Of a DNA stretch of 64,000 bases, positions 34,052-42,956 are shown piece by piece. The notes below the pieces were generated by a model. The model made no database searches and was not told the origin of the DNA. It saw only the letters and a list, made by a program, of their open reading frames with translations. The position numbers and the translations under genes are program-made. How positions within the stretch are numbered: the stretch's first letter is position 1; each line of letters begins with the position of its first letter. The stretch comes from Halobacteriovorax sp. HLS (GTDB taxonomy: Bacteria; Bdellovibrionota; Bacteriovoracia; Bacteriovoracales; Bacteriovoracaceae): NCBI RefSeq assembly GCF_004006665.1, contig NZ_QOCL01000001.1, positions 529,225-593,224 on the forward strand, read 5' to 3'.

Positions 34052-34612
34052 ATGAAAAAAGAGTCCAAGTTTACAAGTTTGAAGTCAATTTTTGAGCAAT
34101 TCTCAACAGGGGGCGTTAAAGAATATAGTAAAGACCCTCGCTACTCAAAGAGTAAGTATATTGCCAATGAAACATTCGACTTCTTTGCCCTAATTGAAGC
34201 ATGGCCTGAAATTGTTGGACCAAGAATTGGTAAGTATACAATACCTTTGAAAAATCAAAACAATTGCCTTACTGTTTTGACCAATCATTCGGCTTTCTCA
34301 CAAGAACTAGGTTTTCTAGAAGAAGAAATTAAAAATAAAATCATTACGAGATTTAATTCTCTCAAAGGAAAGATCTCTAGGATTAACTTTATTTACAACT
34401 CACACCACTTTACAACCCAAGTGGATATGGCCGCCAAGTTTGTTAAAAATAAGCCTAAGGAAAGAGAAGTTAAAGAAGAGATTATTTTTCATAAATTTTC
34501 ACCACAATATAAAAAACTCAAAGCCCAGGCAGATGAACTTTTTAATGATTTAGATGACCTTGAATTAAAAGAATCTTTGACCTCAATCTTCATTCAGAAT
34601 AAATCTAAATAG
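34052..34612 (+). CDS. DUF721/DciA-like protein
   Basis: About 186 residues from the ATG at 34052, which has AAGGT eight bases upstream; an ATG at 34031 without an equally good site is possible. LIEAWPEIVGPRIGKYTIPLKNQNNCLTVLTNHSAFSQELGFLEEEI matches the DUF721 core, with FNSLKGKISRINFIYN following. DciA proteins of this family assist replicative helicase loading. It converges with the methyltransferase gene, overlapping it by 30 bases. Confidence 0.78.
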   Translation: MKKESKFTSLKSIFEQFSTGGVKEYSKDPRYSKSKYIANETFDFFALIEAWPEIVGPRIGKYTIPLKNQNNCLTVLTNHSAFSQELGFLEEEIKNKIITRFNSLKGKISRINFIYNSHHFTTQVDMAAKFVKNKPKEREVKEEIIFHKFSPQYKKLKAQADELFNDLDDLELKESLTSIFIQNKSK

Positions 34613-35143
34613 ATTTGCCGCATTCAACTTTTCGACCAATTTAAATGAATCAAGCTTTAAGGAAATATCATCACGATGAACAATATGAATTTCCCCTTTA
34701 AAGTTTAAAACACTTTTTGAAAATTCTATTAGGGACTCTAGCTCCCCTTCACCAAAACTACGACACACTTGTCTTCGTTCATCAGGAGAAGTTCTTCCTT
34801 TCCCGTTAATAAAGTATGGAGGATTAATCAAAATTAAGTCATATTTTTCAAGTCGGTCATGATCTTTATAATCCTGAATAAAGATCTGTGACACGCATGA
34901 GATATTTTCAATATTTTTTTTTAGATGTGAATGGAAGTCTAATTGCTTTTCGATAAAGTGCATTTCTTTAACAGACTGATGTTTTTTGAAAAACTCAATA
35001 CCAATTACACCACACCCCGAACAGAGATCTAAAACCTTTAAATCTTTTCTTCCTTTCATCCACTGAGAACTAAACTTCGCAAGCTCTAAGCTATCCGTAT
35101 TAAATTTGTAAAAATCAGGTTGAGAGTAATTCAAGATGCTCAC
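34583..35143 (-). CDS. SAM-dependent methyltransferase, TrmN6-like
   Basis: A Rossmann methyltransferase. YKFNTDSLELAKF, VLDLCSGCGVIG (SAM motif I), IEKQLDFHSHLKKNI and LILINPPYF (the NPPY catalytic motif of N6-adenine or N5-glutamine methyltransferases) are clear. It resembles tRNA1(Val) (adenine37-N6)-methyltransferases. The frame extends to 35176, well inside the upstream gene; I prefer a GTG at 35143 (about 186 residues), but a TTG at 35134 is possible, and none has a good ribosome-binding site. It overlaps the threonylcarbamoyladenylate synthase gene, consistent with a joint tRNA-modification role. Confidence 0.82.
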   Translation of the reverse strand: MSILNYSQPDFYKFNTDSLELAKFSSQWMKGRKDLKVLDLCSGCGVIGIEFFKKHQSVKEMHFIEKQLDFHSHLKKNIENISCVSQIFIQDYKDHDRLEKYDLILINPPYFINGKGRTSPDERRQVCRSFGEGELESLIEFSKSVLNFKGEIHIVHRDDISLKLDSFKLVEKLNAANLFRFILNED

Positions 35144-35717
35144 ATATTTCTTTGGAATATAGCCCTTCACGAACAATTTCAGGTGCCTCTTCTTTTAACA
35201 GAACTATTGTTGAAGCTCTCCCTGAACAAGGGGCATCTCTATTTTCGATAAAAACTTCATCCGCAATGTGATCCTCAAAGAACTCCCTCGCATCAAAGCC
35301 ATTAACAATTGGAGAATATCCTGAATAATTTAAGCTTGTAGAAGTGATAGGATCATTAATCATTTCATAAATCTCTCTAATAGCATTAGACGAAATGCAT
35401 CTGACCGCCATAAAAGGACTTCCCTGACAAACCCAATCTGGAATTTCAGCTTTAACCCACTCAACAGGAACACCTAAGGTAGATTCAAGACTAAAGAATT
35501 TCTCTAACCACTCCACTGAATATTCATCTGGAAAACTAACAAACTTACATAACTCTTCAACATTTGGAAATAATACACTTAAAGGCTTATTCTCGTCACG
35601 GCCCTTAATCTTAGCTATTTTCTCGTAACACTGTTTCGAAAAAATACTTCCACCTATTCCCCAAACCGTATCAGTTGGATATACAAATAATTTATCTTTC
35701 ACAGTAATAACCACCAT
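35115..35717 (-). CDS. L-threonylcarbamoyladenylate synthase (Sua5/YciO/TsaC family)
   Basis: A 200-residue protein of the YrdC/Sua5 fold. VYPTDTVWGIGG near the start, KGRDENKPLSVLFP, and DPITSTSLNYSGYSP match the substrate-binding strands of TsaC/YciO. It would form threonylcarbamoyl-AMP from Thr, bicarbonate and ATP for tRNA t6A37 synthesis. It overlaps both flanking genes on the same strand, so the operon is tightly packed. Confidence 0.88.
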   Translation of the reverse strand: MVVITVKDKLFVYPTDTVWGIGGSIFSKQCYEKIAKIKGRDENKPLSVLFPNVEELCKFVSFPDEYSVEWLEKFFSLESTLGVPVEWVKAEIPDWVCQGSPFMAVRCISSNAIREIYEMINDPITSTSLNYSGYSPIVNGFDAREFFEDHIADEVFIENRDAPCSGRASTIVLLKEEAPEIVREGLYSKEICEHLELLST

Positions 35718-36895
35718 ATAAATTCATCTTTCTCTTCGCCCATATCTAATAAATTGTAAATAATAAATGTGCTTTCATGCCCTGCACTTAGCATTTCATG
35801 AAAGAACTTCCTCTTCAGATTGAAAACAGGTTTGCTCAATTGTGGATTCTGATCACTTAATTCTTTTTTAATAATATTATTTTCAATCAGAAAAAGTGTT
35901 GTGTAGGCAGCAAGAGGATTTCTTTGGTCAGCTAGGCCTAATTTTTTAATAAAGATATCCCTCGATTTCTTAGCTATTGGGAAGTTATCTTTAAATATCC
36001 AATAATCTATTGGAAGAAGATTTTCTAAATCTCCATGTTCGTTATAAGTTCTAATAAAATCATCGACTTCTTTTACCGAGGTTCGTCCAAGTAATTCACT
36101 GATCCAATATGTCGGAAATTTTAGACCGTAGCGATAAGTTTTCATATATTCTCTTAACTCGACAAGACTCCAGTCAAGAGAAGAGTTTTTAAGTTGAATA
36201 TCATGCTTATTAGTTTTTAAGAACTTAAAATTAGACTCAAACATCTTCAATGTTACTTCATCTGATATTCTTTTCTGAAGTTTAGAAAAGCTAAATCTTA
36301 CAATTTCATAATATAAATCGATTTGAGATGGGGTTATATAACTCTGTCTCAAATCAATAGCGTAGAAAGTTTTATTCAGTGACAGAAGCTCATTAACATA
36401 CTGTGTGAAAAGTGCTTGATTGCCAATCTCTCCAAAAGAAGTGGCAAGTAATAAAGTTCTTAAAAATCTGGACTCAATCTTATGTGCTTTATCTATTAAA
36501 GAGTTATGTATTCTGTAGCTCCTTAATTCAGAGTTAGAACTCTCCAAGTTTTTAATATCTTTCAGAATCTCTTTAAAACCAGTTCTTCGATTTTTAATAT
36601 TCCATATAGTTGAGATCCGATCTATTTCTTTTGAGTTAAACCCTCTCGACTTCAAAAATATAATTATATCTTTAAGGTCAGCTCCTGGCCTGTATGGATA
36701 ATGAAAGATATCAAGAGATCTCTCATCAAACTCTAATTGGCACTTTGTTGAAAAGGGAGACAAGAAGTCTTTAATTATCTGATTAGACTTGGCCAAGACA
36801 AGGGCCAACCTTAGATGGAACTTATTTTTATAAACACAGGTTTCAGGAATGGTAAATGCACCACTTGATGGCCTTAATCCCTCTCCAGTTATCAT
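35699..36895 (-). CDS. hypothetical protein, possibly the C-terminal part of a frameshifted fusion
   Basis: A 398-residue protein of unknown family, helical throughout, with repeated Leu/Ile/Phe-rich segments that suggest a solenoid of helical pairs. The ATG at 36895 has no recognisable Shine-Dalgarno sequence. The reading frame stays open upstream for 17 codons, back to an A11 tract near the end of the preceding gene. A one-base slip there would fuse the two proteins (see findings). If translated alone it lacks any signal peptide. As part of the fusion it would lie beyond a transmembrane helix, probably in the periplasm. Confidence 0.68.
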   Translation of the reverse strand: MITGEGLRPSSGAFTIPETCVYKNKFHLRLALVLAKSNQIIKDFLSPFSTKCQLEFDERSLDIFHYPYRPGADLKDIIIFLKSRGFNSKEIDRISTIWNIKNRRTGFKEILKDIKNLESSNSELRSYRIHNSLIDKAHKIESRFLRTLLLATSFGEIGNQALFTQYVNELLSLNKTFYAIDLRQSYITPSQIDLYYEIVRFSFSKLQKRISDEVTLKMFESNFKFLKTNKHDIQLKNSSLDWSLVELREYMKTYRYGLKFPTYWISELLGRTSVKEVDDFIRTYNEHGDLENLLPIDYWIFKDNFPIAKKSRDIFIKKLGLADQRNPLAAYTTLFLIENNIIKKELSDQNPQLSKPVFNLKRKFFHEMLSAGHESTFIIYNLLDMGEEKDEFIWWLLL

Positions 36896-36936
36896 GGGGT
36901 TAATAGTGAAAAACTCTGTTTCTAACTTATTAAGCT

Positions 36937-37917
36937 CTAAAAAGTTTTTTTTTTTCCCATTGGCTCTATTAAAGACTGCGCATAGACCTTGGGAAAGATT
37001 CTATCGATAACTGAAGCCTCGGAATTAATAACATTTGTGAAATAATAGTAGGCAGCATAAAAAATTAGTAAAACAAGAGCTATCAAAACATAAAATAAAT
37101 ATCGATCATTTCTTTGATTTTTTTTAGCTTTTCCTTTAACTGTTTTTTTTACTTTCTTTTTAGACTTTTTTTTTACAGGAGTTGAAACTTCTTCAGTTAT
37201 TGCTGGAGGCGTCTCTTCTTCTACAGGCATTGTAAAGCTAGGATCTGTTGCATCTAAGTCCTCATCAGCAGAGTCTGAAGAAACTTCTAAATCTGGATAA
37301 TCAAGATCTGAAGAATCAGGTAACTTACCTTCCTCTTCTGTGCTCGGAACTTGGTCTTCAACATGGCCCACTGAGGCCATATTCATTGGAGGTGGAGTTG
37401 GTTCAGGTATATCAACTTTAGCGGCAACAACAGGTTCAACAGAAGCTGTATTAACTTCGCCTACGTCAGGATAACCTAGATCATCTCCATCTGGAAATGC
37501 TAAATCATCACCATCAGGAAGCTGAGCTTCCATATCCATATCTGGATAATCGAGATCATTCTCCACAGGAAGTTTTTCTACTTCTTGCTGATCTATGTTG
37601 TCTTCGTTAGTTTTAGCCGGTGCTTCTTTTGGCATCGTATTAGGGTTTAAAGATCCTGTTACTTCTGATTCCATATTTAGATTTGAAGTCAAAACATTCG
37701 GAGCTTCTGTTATTGGATTAAATGTTTGAACTAAATCTCCAAAGACATACTTATCAAGCAAGTCTTTTTCTTTGATTGAAAACCAATAACCATTACCACT
37801 AGAAATCTCATCATCTGGCGCAAGTGACCCTTTTTCAACAAATTCTAAAATCTTTTGTTTACCAACAGGTCCTAGTATTTGCTTTGCTCTTGTTCTAATT
37901 AACCAATTCTTTTCCAT
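36937..37917 (-). CDS. GYF_2 domain protein with acidic repeats and C-terminal membrane helix
   Basis: A 326-residue protein. Residues 1-60 are a GYF_2 module (NWLIRTRAKQILGPVGKQKILEFVEKG). The middle (about 85-240) is strongly acidic with repeated DLDYPD or DLAFPD units. A Lys-rich stretch (KKKSKKKVKKTVKGKAKK) near 250 is followed by one transmembrane helix (YLFYVLIALVLLIFYAAYYYF) and a short outward tail ending in MGKKKTF. The A11 codons are at that tail. It lies seven bases downstream of mlaD in the same operon, so envelope or lipid trafficking is a reasonable context; the direct role is unknown. Confidence 0.8.
   Translation of the reverse strand: MEKNWLIRTRAKQILGPVGKQKILEFVEKGSLAPDDEISSGNGYWFSIKEKDLLDKYVFGDLVQTFNPITEAPNVLTSNLNMESEVTGSLNPNTMPKEAPAKTNEDNIDQQEVEKLPVENDLDYPDMDMEAQLPDGDDLAFPDGDDLGYPDVGEVNTASVEPVVAAKVDIPEPTPPPMNMASVGHVEDQVPSTEEEGKLPDSSDLDYPDLEVSSDSADEDLDATDPSFTMPVEEETPPAITEEVSTPVKKKSKKKVKKTVKGKAKKNQRNDRYLFYVLIALVLLIFYAAYYYFTNVINSEASVIDRIFPKVYAQSLIEPMGKKKTF
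36945..36955 (-). other. A11 slippery tract
   Basis: Eleven T on the plus strand, i.e. eleven A in the mRNA, sit three codons before the stop of the GYF-domain gene. The phase fits an A AAA AAA slippery heptamer, and a shift of minus one (or an extra A in transcription) continues into the next gene's frame without a stop. Confidence 0.6.
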
Positions 37918-37923
37918 ACAAAC

Positions 37924-39294
37924 CTAAAGGAAGAAACCGACAAGACCCTTTATGTCTTCGTCATTAAATCTTAAACCAATACTTAACATCCCCGCTCTAT
38001 TTTTTGTTGCCAAATCTAGTCCTGAAACCTTCCCATAGAATACATTCCATAGCTGGACTTCAGTCGCGAGTCTTAAGTTTGGTCCTAAGTTAGTTCTATA
38101 ATCATAAGCATCGAAAGATACTCTTGTTGCTCCATTAAAGAAGTCGTAATCAACTCCTACACCACCAGTAGATTCAATAATTCCACCTCTGACATGCCAA
38201 TTATGTAACTTGCGACCTATCTGTAGATCAAATCTAAAAACATTTTTACGAGTTGTCTTCTCTACTTCTGTAGTTGTTACACCATTAATTGTTCTAATCG
38301 TTTCCTTTTCATTCTCTGGTCCAAAGTCAGAACTTGTTAGGCCAAGAATATAGAACCTTTCAGGAGAAGGAAAAATTCTAAGAGCTCCACCCGAAGAGCT
38401 CCCCTCTTCACTCCCTGCTCCAAGGAAGACACTTAACTCTGTTCGTATATCATCTACTCTTCCAACGATTTTATTAACACTCGAAAGAGTTTGCTTCACT
38501 TCATCAGCTATTTCCTCTTCTACAAGAAATTTACCAAGGGTTCCTTTTCCTTCTTTAACATCTGCCACCAAGGCCTTTAAGTCTGCTGTCATAGAGTCAG
38601 CATTTGCAAGAATACTTTTCAAGTCCTTCATCGCACTATTTTGTTCTTGATCATCAGTATGATAAGCAATCTGCTCTGAAAATCTCTCTAAGTTACCAAT
38701 CAACGCATTAAGCTTCTCTTCGTTTCCAGCGAGAACATTTTTTAAACTCTCCGTTGCAACTCTTGCATTAGCAGCAACTACATTTAAATCATCTAACATT
38801 TTTTTAACCGGAGAAACCTGACCTTCGGGTGATATTGAAGAGCGTAAAGACTTCATCATTACCTTAACATCTTCTAAAACGTCTCCAGCATCTTTAACTA
38901 ACTTTTCAACTCCCGCCCCTTCTTGAGACAGTATGAATCCATTATCAGAAAGTAGATCTTGGCTGAGTCCAATCGAGATCTCTAAATACTTATCACCCAA
39001 GAAGCCAACTGTTTTAATTTTCAGCATTGAATCTTTAACAATTTTAATGGTATTTAAAACTTCAAAAGTAATTAGTGCTTGATTTCCCTGCAGTTCAATT
39101 TTCTTAATTCTACCTGCGTTTATACCGGCTACTTTAATTGGAGTCTTAGGGAAAATACCAGAAGCATCATTAACGATAGTTCGGTATGTCACGTACTCAC
39201 CAAAACCAGATTGGTTCGAAGTAATTTTTAGCGACATATAAACAACCATGCCCATTGTCGCAATGGCCATAAGACCTATTTTAAATTCATTCAT
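37924..39294 (-). CDS. mlaD: MlaD-like MCE-domain protein with beta-rich C-terminal extension
   Basis: A 456-residue MCE protein. An N-terminal membrane anchor (KIGLMAIATMGMVVYMSL) is followed by the MCE domain (YRTIVNDASGIFPKTPIKVAGINAGRI, VGFLGDKYLEI). A long coiled-coil helix region follows (about 120-290). The last 150 residues alternate hydrophobic and polar residues in amphipathic strands and end with GLRFNDEDIKGLVGFFL, resembling an outer-membrane barrel closing strand. MlaD shuttles phospholipid between membranes with MlaF/MlaE. The C-terminal barrel-like extension is not part of E. coli MlaD and suggests a direct outer-membrane contact (inference). Confidence 0.88.
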   Translation of the reverse strand: MNEFKIGLMAIATMGMVVYMSLKITSNQSGFGEYVTYRTIVNDASGIFPKTPIKVAGINAGRIKKIELQGNQALITFEVLNTIKIVKDSMLKIKTVGFLGDKYLEISIGLSQDLLSDNGFILSQEGAGVEKLVKDAGDVLEDVKVMMKSLRSSISPEGQVSPVKKMLDDLNVVAANARVATESLKNVLAGNEEKLNALIGNLERFSEQIAYHTDDQEQNSAMKDLKSILANADSMTADLKALVADVKEGKGTLGKFLVEEEIADEVKQTLSSVNKIVGRVDDIRTELSVFLGAGSEEGSSSGGALRIFPSPERFYILGLTSSDFGPENEKETIRTINGVTTTEVEKTTRKNVFRFDLQIGRKLHNWHVRGGIIESTGGVGVDYDFFNGATRVSFDAYDYRTNLGPNLRLATEVQLWNVFYGKVSGLDLATKNRAGMLSIGLRFNDEDIKGLVGFFL

Positions 39295-39306
39295 ATTTTA
39301 GATATC

Positions 39307-40059
39307 TCACAAATGTATAAACTCCTGCACAAGAGGATTTGTTGATTTTTCAAATTCTTTAACAGGTAAGTACTCAACAATATTACCACGATCTAAAAAA
39401 GCTACAAAGTCGGAAATCCTCAGGGTAGCTTTTACGTCGTGAGAAATAATAATTGACGTCATTCCTCTATCTTTATTTCTAGCAGCAGTATCAACTATTA
39501 AATCGTTGACCATTTTTGTCGTAATTGGGTCTAGTCCAGTTGTTGGTTCATCATAGAGCATAATATGTGGGCTTAAGGCCAATGCTCTTCCTAGCCCTAC
39601 CCTCTTACGCATTCCGCCGGACAATTCAGATGGAAGTCTCTCGAAAGATATTTCTTTTATTCCTACTGACAAAAGTAATTCTTGGGCCTTATCTTCTATT
39701 TCTTTAGGGCTTAGCTCCGTAAACTCTTTTAAAGGAAAAGAGACATTCTCTATAGCACTCATAGAATCAAAGAGAGCTGCATATTGAAAAAGCATTCCAA
39801 AATTTTGCCTAAACTCTCTTAATTCGACAGGCTCCATTTTAGCAAGATCCTTTCCCAATACTTCTACGCTACCTTCACTTGGATGATACAAACCTAAGAT
39901 ATGTTTTAATAGAGTGGACTTTCCAGCACCTGAAAAACCTAAAATAGTAGTTATTTTATTTTTAGGAATATCGAAGCTCAAATTCTTTAAAACAGAATGT
40001 TCCCCAAATATTTTAGTGACATTATTAATTCTGACTGCTGGTTGTTCAAAAGTTAGCAT
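39307..40059 (-). CDS. mlaF: MlaF-like ABC transporter ATPase
   Basis: A 250-residue ABC ATPase. Walker A is LGFSGAGKSTLL, the signature is ELSGGMRKRVGLGRAL, Walker B is IMLYDEPTTGLD, and the H-loop is IIISHD. It powers lipid transfer through the MlaE permease. It overlaps mlaE by one base and precedes mlaD by 12 bases, the standard mla order. Confidence 0.95.
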   Translation of the reverse strand: MLTFEQPAVRINNVTKIFGEHSVLKNLSFDIPKNKITTILGFSGAGKSTLLKHILGLYHPSEGSVEVLGKDLAKMEPVELREFRQNFGMLFQYAALFDSMSAIENVSFPLKEFTELSPKEIEDKAQELLLSVGIKEISFERLPSELSGGMRKRVGLGRALALSPHIMLYDEPTTGLDPITTKMVNDLIVDTAARNKDRGMTSIIISHDVKATLRISDFVAFLDRGNIVEYLPVKEFEKSTNPLVQEFIHL

Positions 40060-40859
40060 TATAGAACCTGCACTAAGAAACTAGTTAAAAAGTAATCAAT
40101 GACTAGTACTGAAATCATTCCCCACACAACTGCTAAGTTAGTTCCCTTTCCTACTCCCTCAGCACCCTTAGTTACATTAAAACCAAAGTAGGTTCCAATA
40201 ACAGCGATTATAAAACCAAAGACAGTTGCCTTTAAGATTCCTTGTAATAAATCACTAATAAACATAAATTCACTTAACTTCGACATGTAAATTGTCTCAT
40301 CAATGAGTAAAGCAACAGTACCAACAATCATTGAACCAACATTACCTACAAATAGAAAAACAATACTCAACATAGGAAGCGCCAAAGTCGCTGCCAAAAT
40401 TCGTGGTACCGCTAAATATTGATAACTATCGATACCCATTACTTCTAAGGCATCTACCTGTTCGGTAACTTTCATCGTACCAATTTGTGCTGCCATTGCG
40501 GCACCTGCTCTACCTGCTACAATAAGACCACTTAAAACTGGTGCTAATTCCTTAGCAAGGGAGATAGCAACAACGGAGCCAACAAGTGAATCAACATTAA
40601 TAAGCTTAAAACCAAAGTATGTCTGATAGGCCATAACCATTCCAGTAAAACTTCCGGCCAACGCAATTATAAATAGAGACTTATTACCAATAAAATAGAA
40701 CTGCTCGATAAAGAGACGTAATCGAAAAGGTGGTTTAAAAATCCAGTAGAAAAACTTTAAAGCAAAGAGCCAAACCTGGCCCAACCCACTAACATTTTCA
40801 ATTGTCACTGCACCAGTAAATTCAACAAAATTTTTAAACTTCTTTAAAATCAAAGTCAT
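40059..40859 (-). CDS. mlaE: MlaE-like permease
   Basis: A 266-residue integral membrane protein of the MlaE/DUF140 family, with about five hydrophobic segments (SLFIIALAGSFTGMVMAYQ, LAPVLSGLIVAGRAGAAMAAQIGTM, VFLFVGNVGSMIVGTVALL). The sequence ELAPVLSGLIVAGRAGAA is the family signature. It forms the inner-membrane channel for phospholipid transport with MlaF and MlaD. It is the first gene of a seven-gene minus-strand operon. No mlaA, mlaB or mlaC is nearby. Confidence 0.95.
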   Translation of the reverse strand: MTLILKKFKNFVEFTGAVTIENVSGLGQVWLFALKFFYWIFKPPFRLRLFIEQFYFIGNKSLFIIALAGSFTGMVMAYQTYFGFKLINVDSLVGSVVAISLAKELAPVLSGLIVAGRAGAAMAAQIGTMKVTEQVDALEVMGIDSYQYLAVPRILAATLALPMLSIVFLFVGNVGSMIVGTVALLIDETIYMSKLSEFMFISDLLQGILKATVFGFIIAVIGTYFGFNVTKGAEGVGKGTNLAVVWGMISVLVIDYFLTSFLVQVL

Positions 40860-41028
40860 TAACCAAGTCCTACGCTCAACTATTGCGCCCTAAATATAGT
40901 AAGTTACTAAAAGTTTAAACTAATTAGAGCTGATAGGCGAATAAATCGGCTAAAAAAGCTCAATCTTTTTTATTAAAATACCGTTTAGAATATAGATAAT
41001 ATTAATTTAATAGAGGTTAATACAAATA

Positions 41029-41829
41029 GTGTTTTATTTACGTAACAAAGAAACAAATGAAATTACTGAACTCTACGATCAGCTAACAGTTGGCAGAAGG
41101 TCGAAGTGTGACTTAGTTTTCAAAGATGACCTCGTGTCTGGTTTTCACTGCAAGTTTCATGTAACTAAACGAGCTATCTTTATTGAAGACCTTAAAGCTT
41201 CGAATCCTGCATCAATTAATGGAGTTGGAATTGCTTCTCAAGATACAGTTAAGCTAAATCATCATGACGTACTAATGATAGGAAGTACTTCCTTTATCGT
41301 TGTTGATAAAAGTAAAGAAAATGATGCGAGCTATAAGACTCTTATTTTAGATAAAGTAAAAATACATGAAACATTTGAAGAGGATAGTAACTACGAAGAA
41401 AATCAACGATTCTGGCAAAATGAAAGTCAAACAAAGAAAAAGGTGCAAAAACTAAAAGCAAAAATAAAAGTTATATCTGAATCTCGAGAAATTATTGATA
41501 CTCTAAAAAGTGAATATAATGAATTACAAGTAAGCCAGAAGGAAATTTTAGCATCAGTTAAGACTCCTAATAAGTACAATTTAGATGAACTGAAAGAGCA
41601 TATTAATCATTATCAAGAAAAAATTAATGAACTCTCTGAAAAGAAAAATGAAATCGTTAATGTGTACAACAAAGTTGTCAGCTTTAAGGATAATCAATCT
41701 CAAATACAATCACTAGGTAAGAGAATCGAAGAATTAGAAAGTAACTTTGATGTTAACGAATTTGAAGAACTTACTAAAGAGTATGAATCTGCACTACTAG
41801 AACTAGAAAATTTAAAGAAAGTTGCTTAA
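41029..41829 (+). CDS. FHA domain protein with C-terminal coiled coil
   Basis: A 266-residue cytoplasmic protein from a GTG start with AGAGG upstream. Residues 1-95 form an FHA domain (TVGRRSKCDLVF, VSGFHCKFHV, NPASINGVGI). From about 130 the protein is an extended coiled coil rich in Glu/Lys/Leu. It probably binds phosphothreonine proteins, perhaps substrates of the kinase at 18674, and forms oligomers. It converges with alr, overlapping its end by four bases. Confidence 0.85.
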   Translation: MFYLRNKETNEITELYDQLTVGRRSKCDLVFKDDLVSGFHCKFHVTKRAIFIEDLKASNPASINGVGIASQDTVKLNHHDVLMIGSTSFIVVDKSKENDASYKTLILDKVKIHETFEEDSNYEENQRFWQNESQTKKKVQKLKAKIKVISESREIIDTLKSEYNELQVSQKEILASVKTPNKYNLDELKEHINHYQEKINELSEKKNEIVNVYNKVVSFKDNQSQIQSLGKRIEELESNFDVNEFEELTKEYESALLELENLKKVA

Positions 41830-42953
41830 ATGTAAGTCTTGGCCACTCTAGAAGTTAGCTGAATCGACAACTCATAAGTTATAGATTTAGACTCATCTGC
41901 CAATGTTTGAAATCTTTTCGAGTCATGATCCCAAACAACAAATAACTCACCTTGGATAAGTTCTGGAGCATCATCTTTTTTAAAAAAGACTTGGGCCATA
42001 TCCATATTCACTCTTCCTACCACAATTCCCTTCTTTCCTTTGTGGTAAAGATGGCTTCCCATAAATCTAGTGGAGAAACCGTCTCCATAACCAAGAGCAA
42101 TTATCGCAACAACTCCATCTTCTGGACAAGGAGTCGCGCCGTAACCTACAGGTTGTCCTTTAGTCACTTTAAAGTGTTTAATTATGTAAGTCTCAAGTCT
42201 AGAGATGATTTCCCCATCCCAGCAGCTTAAGTGAGAGTATTTTGGAATTACAGAACTTGCTCCATACATCATAAGACCTGGACGCACGTGAGTCTCTTCT
42301 AAACCAACTCTTTGTTCAATTGCACCAGAATTAGAAATAGAACTATTTTCAATAACTATTCCTTCAGAAATAAGCCTTTCTTTAATTTTTTTAAAATTGT
42401 CTAGCTGAAACAAACACCTTTTATTCTTTTTCATTGAAAGTGAAGAAGAAGAAAAGTGAGTCATAAGATGGGAAATACTTTTTCTTAAATTTGATTTTAA
42501 GAGTTTAACTACAGAGTCAATCTCTTCATGAGATATCCCAAGTCTGTTCATTCCCGTATTAAATTTTAAAAAGAGTGGAAAGCGTTCAAACTTCTTATTT
42601 GATAGAAAGAAGTTTAAGTCATCTTTATTTGAAATCACTGGAATAATTCTACGATTTAGGTAAATCTCTGAGCATTCCTCTAGTTCTAATTGTATATCTG
42701 AAAAAACATAAACTTCAAATTCGAGTTCAGCTAACTCCTCTCTCAACTTCAAAGCTTCACCTAATGTCGCACAACCAAATTCATTAATACCAAGTTCTAA
42801 AACTGCGTAACGAACTATAGCAACAAGACCGTGCCCATAAGCGTCAGCCTTCACCATTAGTAGTACTTTATTGTCTGGACAAATTTCTTTTAACTTTTGA
42901 TAGTTACTAGAAAAGATACCAAGGTCTATAACATGCCTTGAGCGAAACCTCAT
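41826..42953 (-). CDS. alr: alanine racemase
   Basis: A 375-residue PLP-dependent racemase making D-alanine for peptidoglycan. VLLMVKADAYGHG contains the PLP-binding lysine near residue 35. RLGISHEEID, HVRPGLMMYGAS and VAIIALGYGDGFSTR (with the second catalytic Tyr region) are conserved. The fold-type III barrel and C-terminal beta domain are complete in length. Confidence 0.95.
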   Translation of the reverse strand: MRFRSRHVIDLGIFSSNYQKLKEICPDNKVLLMVKADAYGHGLVAIVRYAVLELGINEFGCATLGEALKLREELAELEFEVYVFSDIQLELEECSEIYLNRRIIPVISNKDDLNFFLSNKKFERFPLFLKFNTGMNRLGISHEEIDSVVKLLKSNLRKSISHLMTHFSSSSLSMKKNKRCLFQLDNFKKIKERLISEGIVIENSSISNSGAIEQRVGLEETHVRPGLMMYGASSVIPKYSHLSCWDGEIISRLETYIIKHFKVTKGQPVGYGATPCPEDGVVAIIALGYGDGFSTRFMGSHLYHKGKKGIVVGRVNMDMAQVFFKKDDAPELIQGELFVVWDHDSKRFQTLADESKSITYELSIQLTSRVAKTYI

Positions 42954-42956
42954 ACT

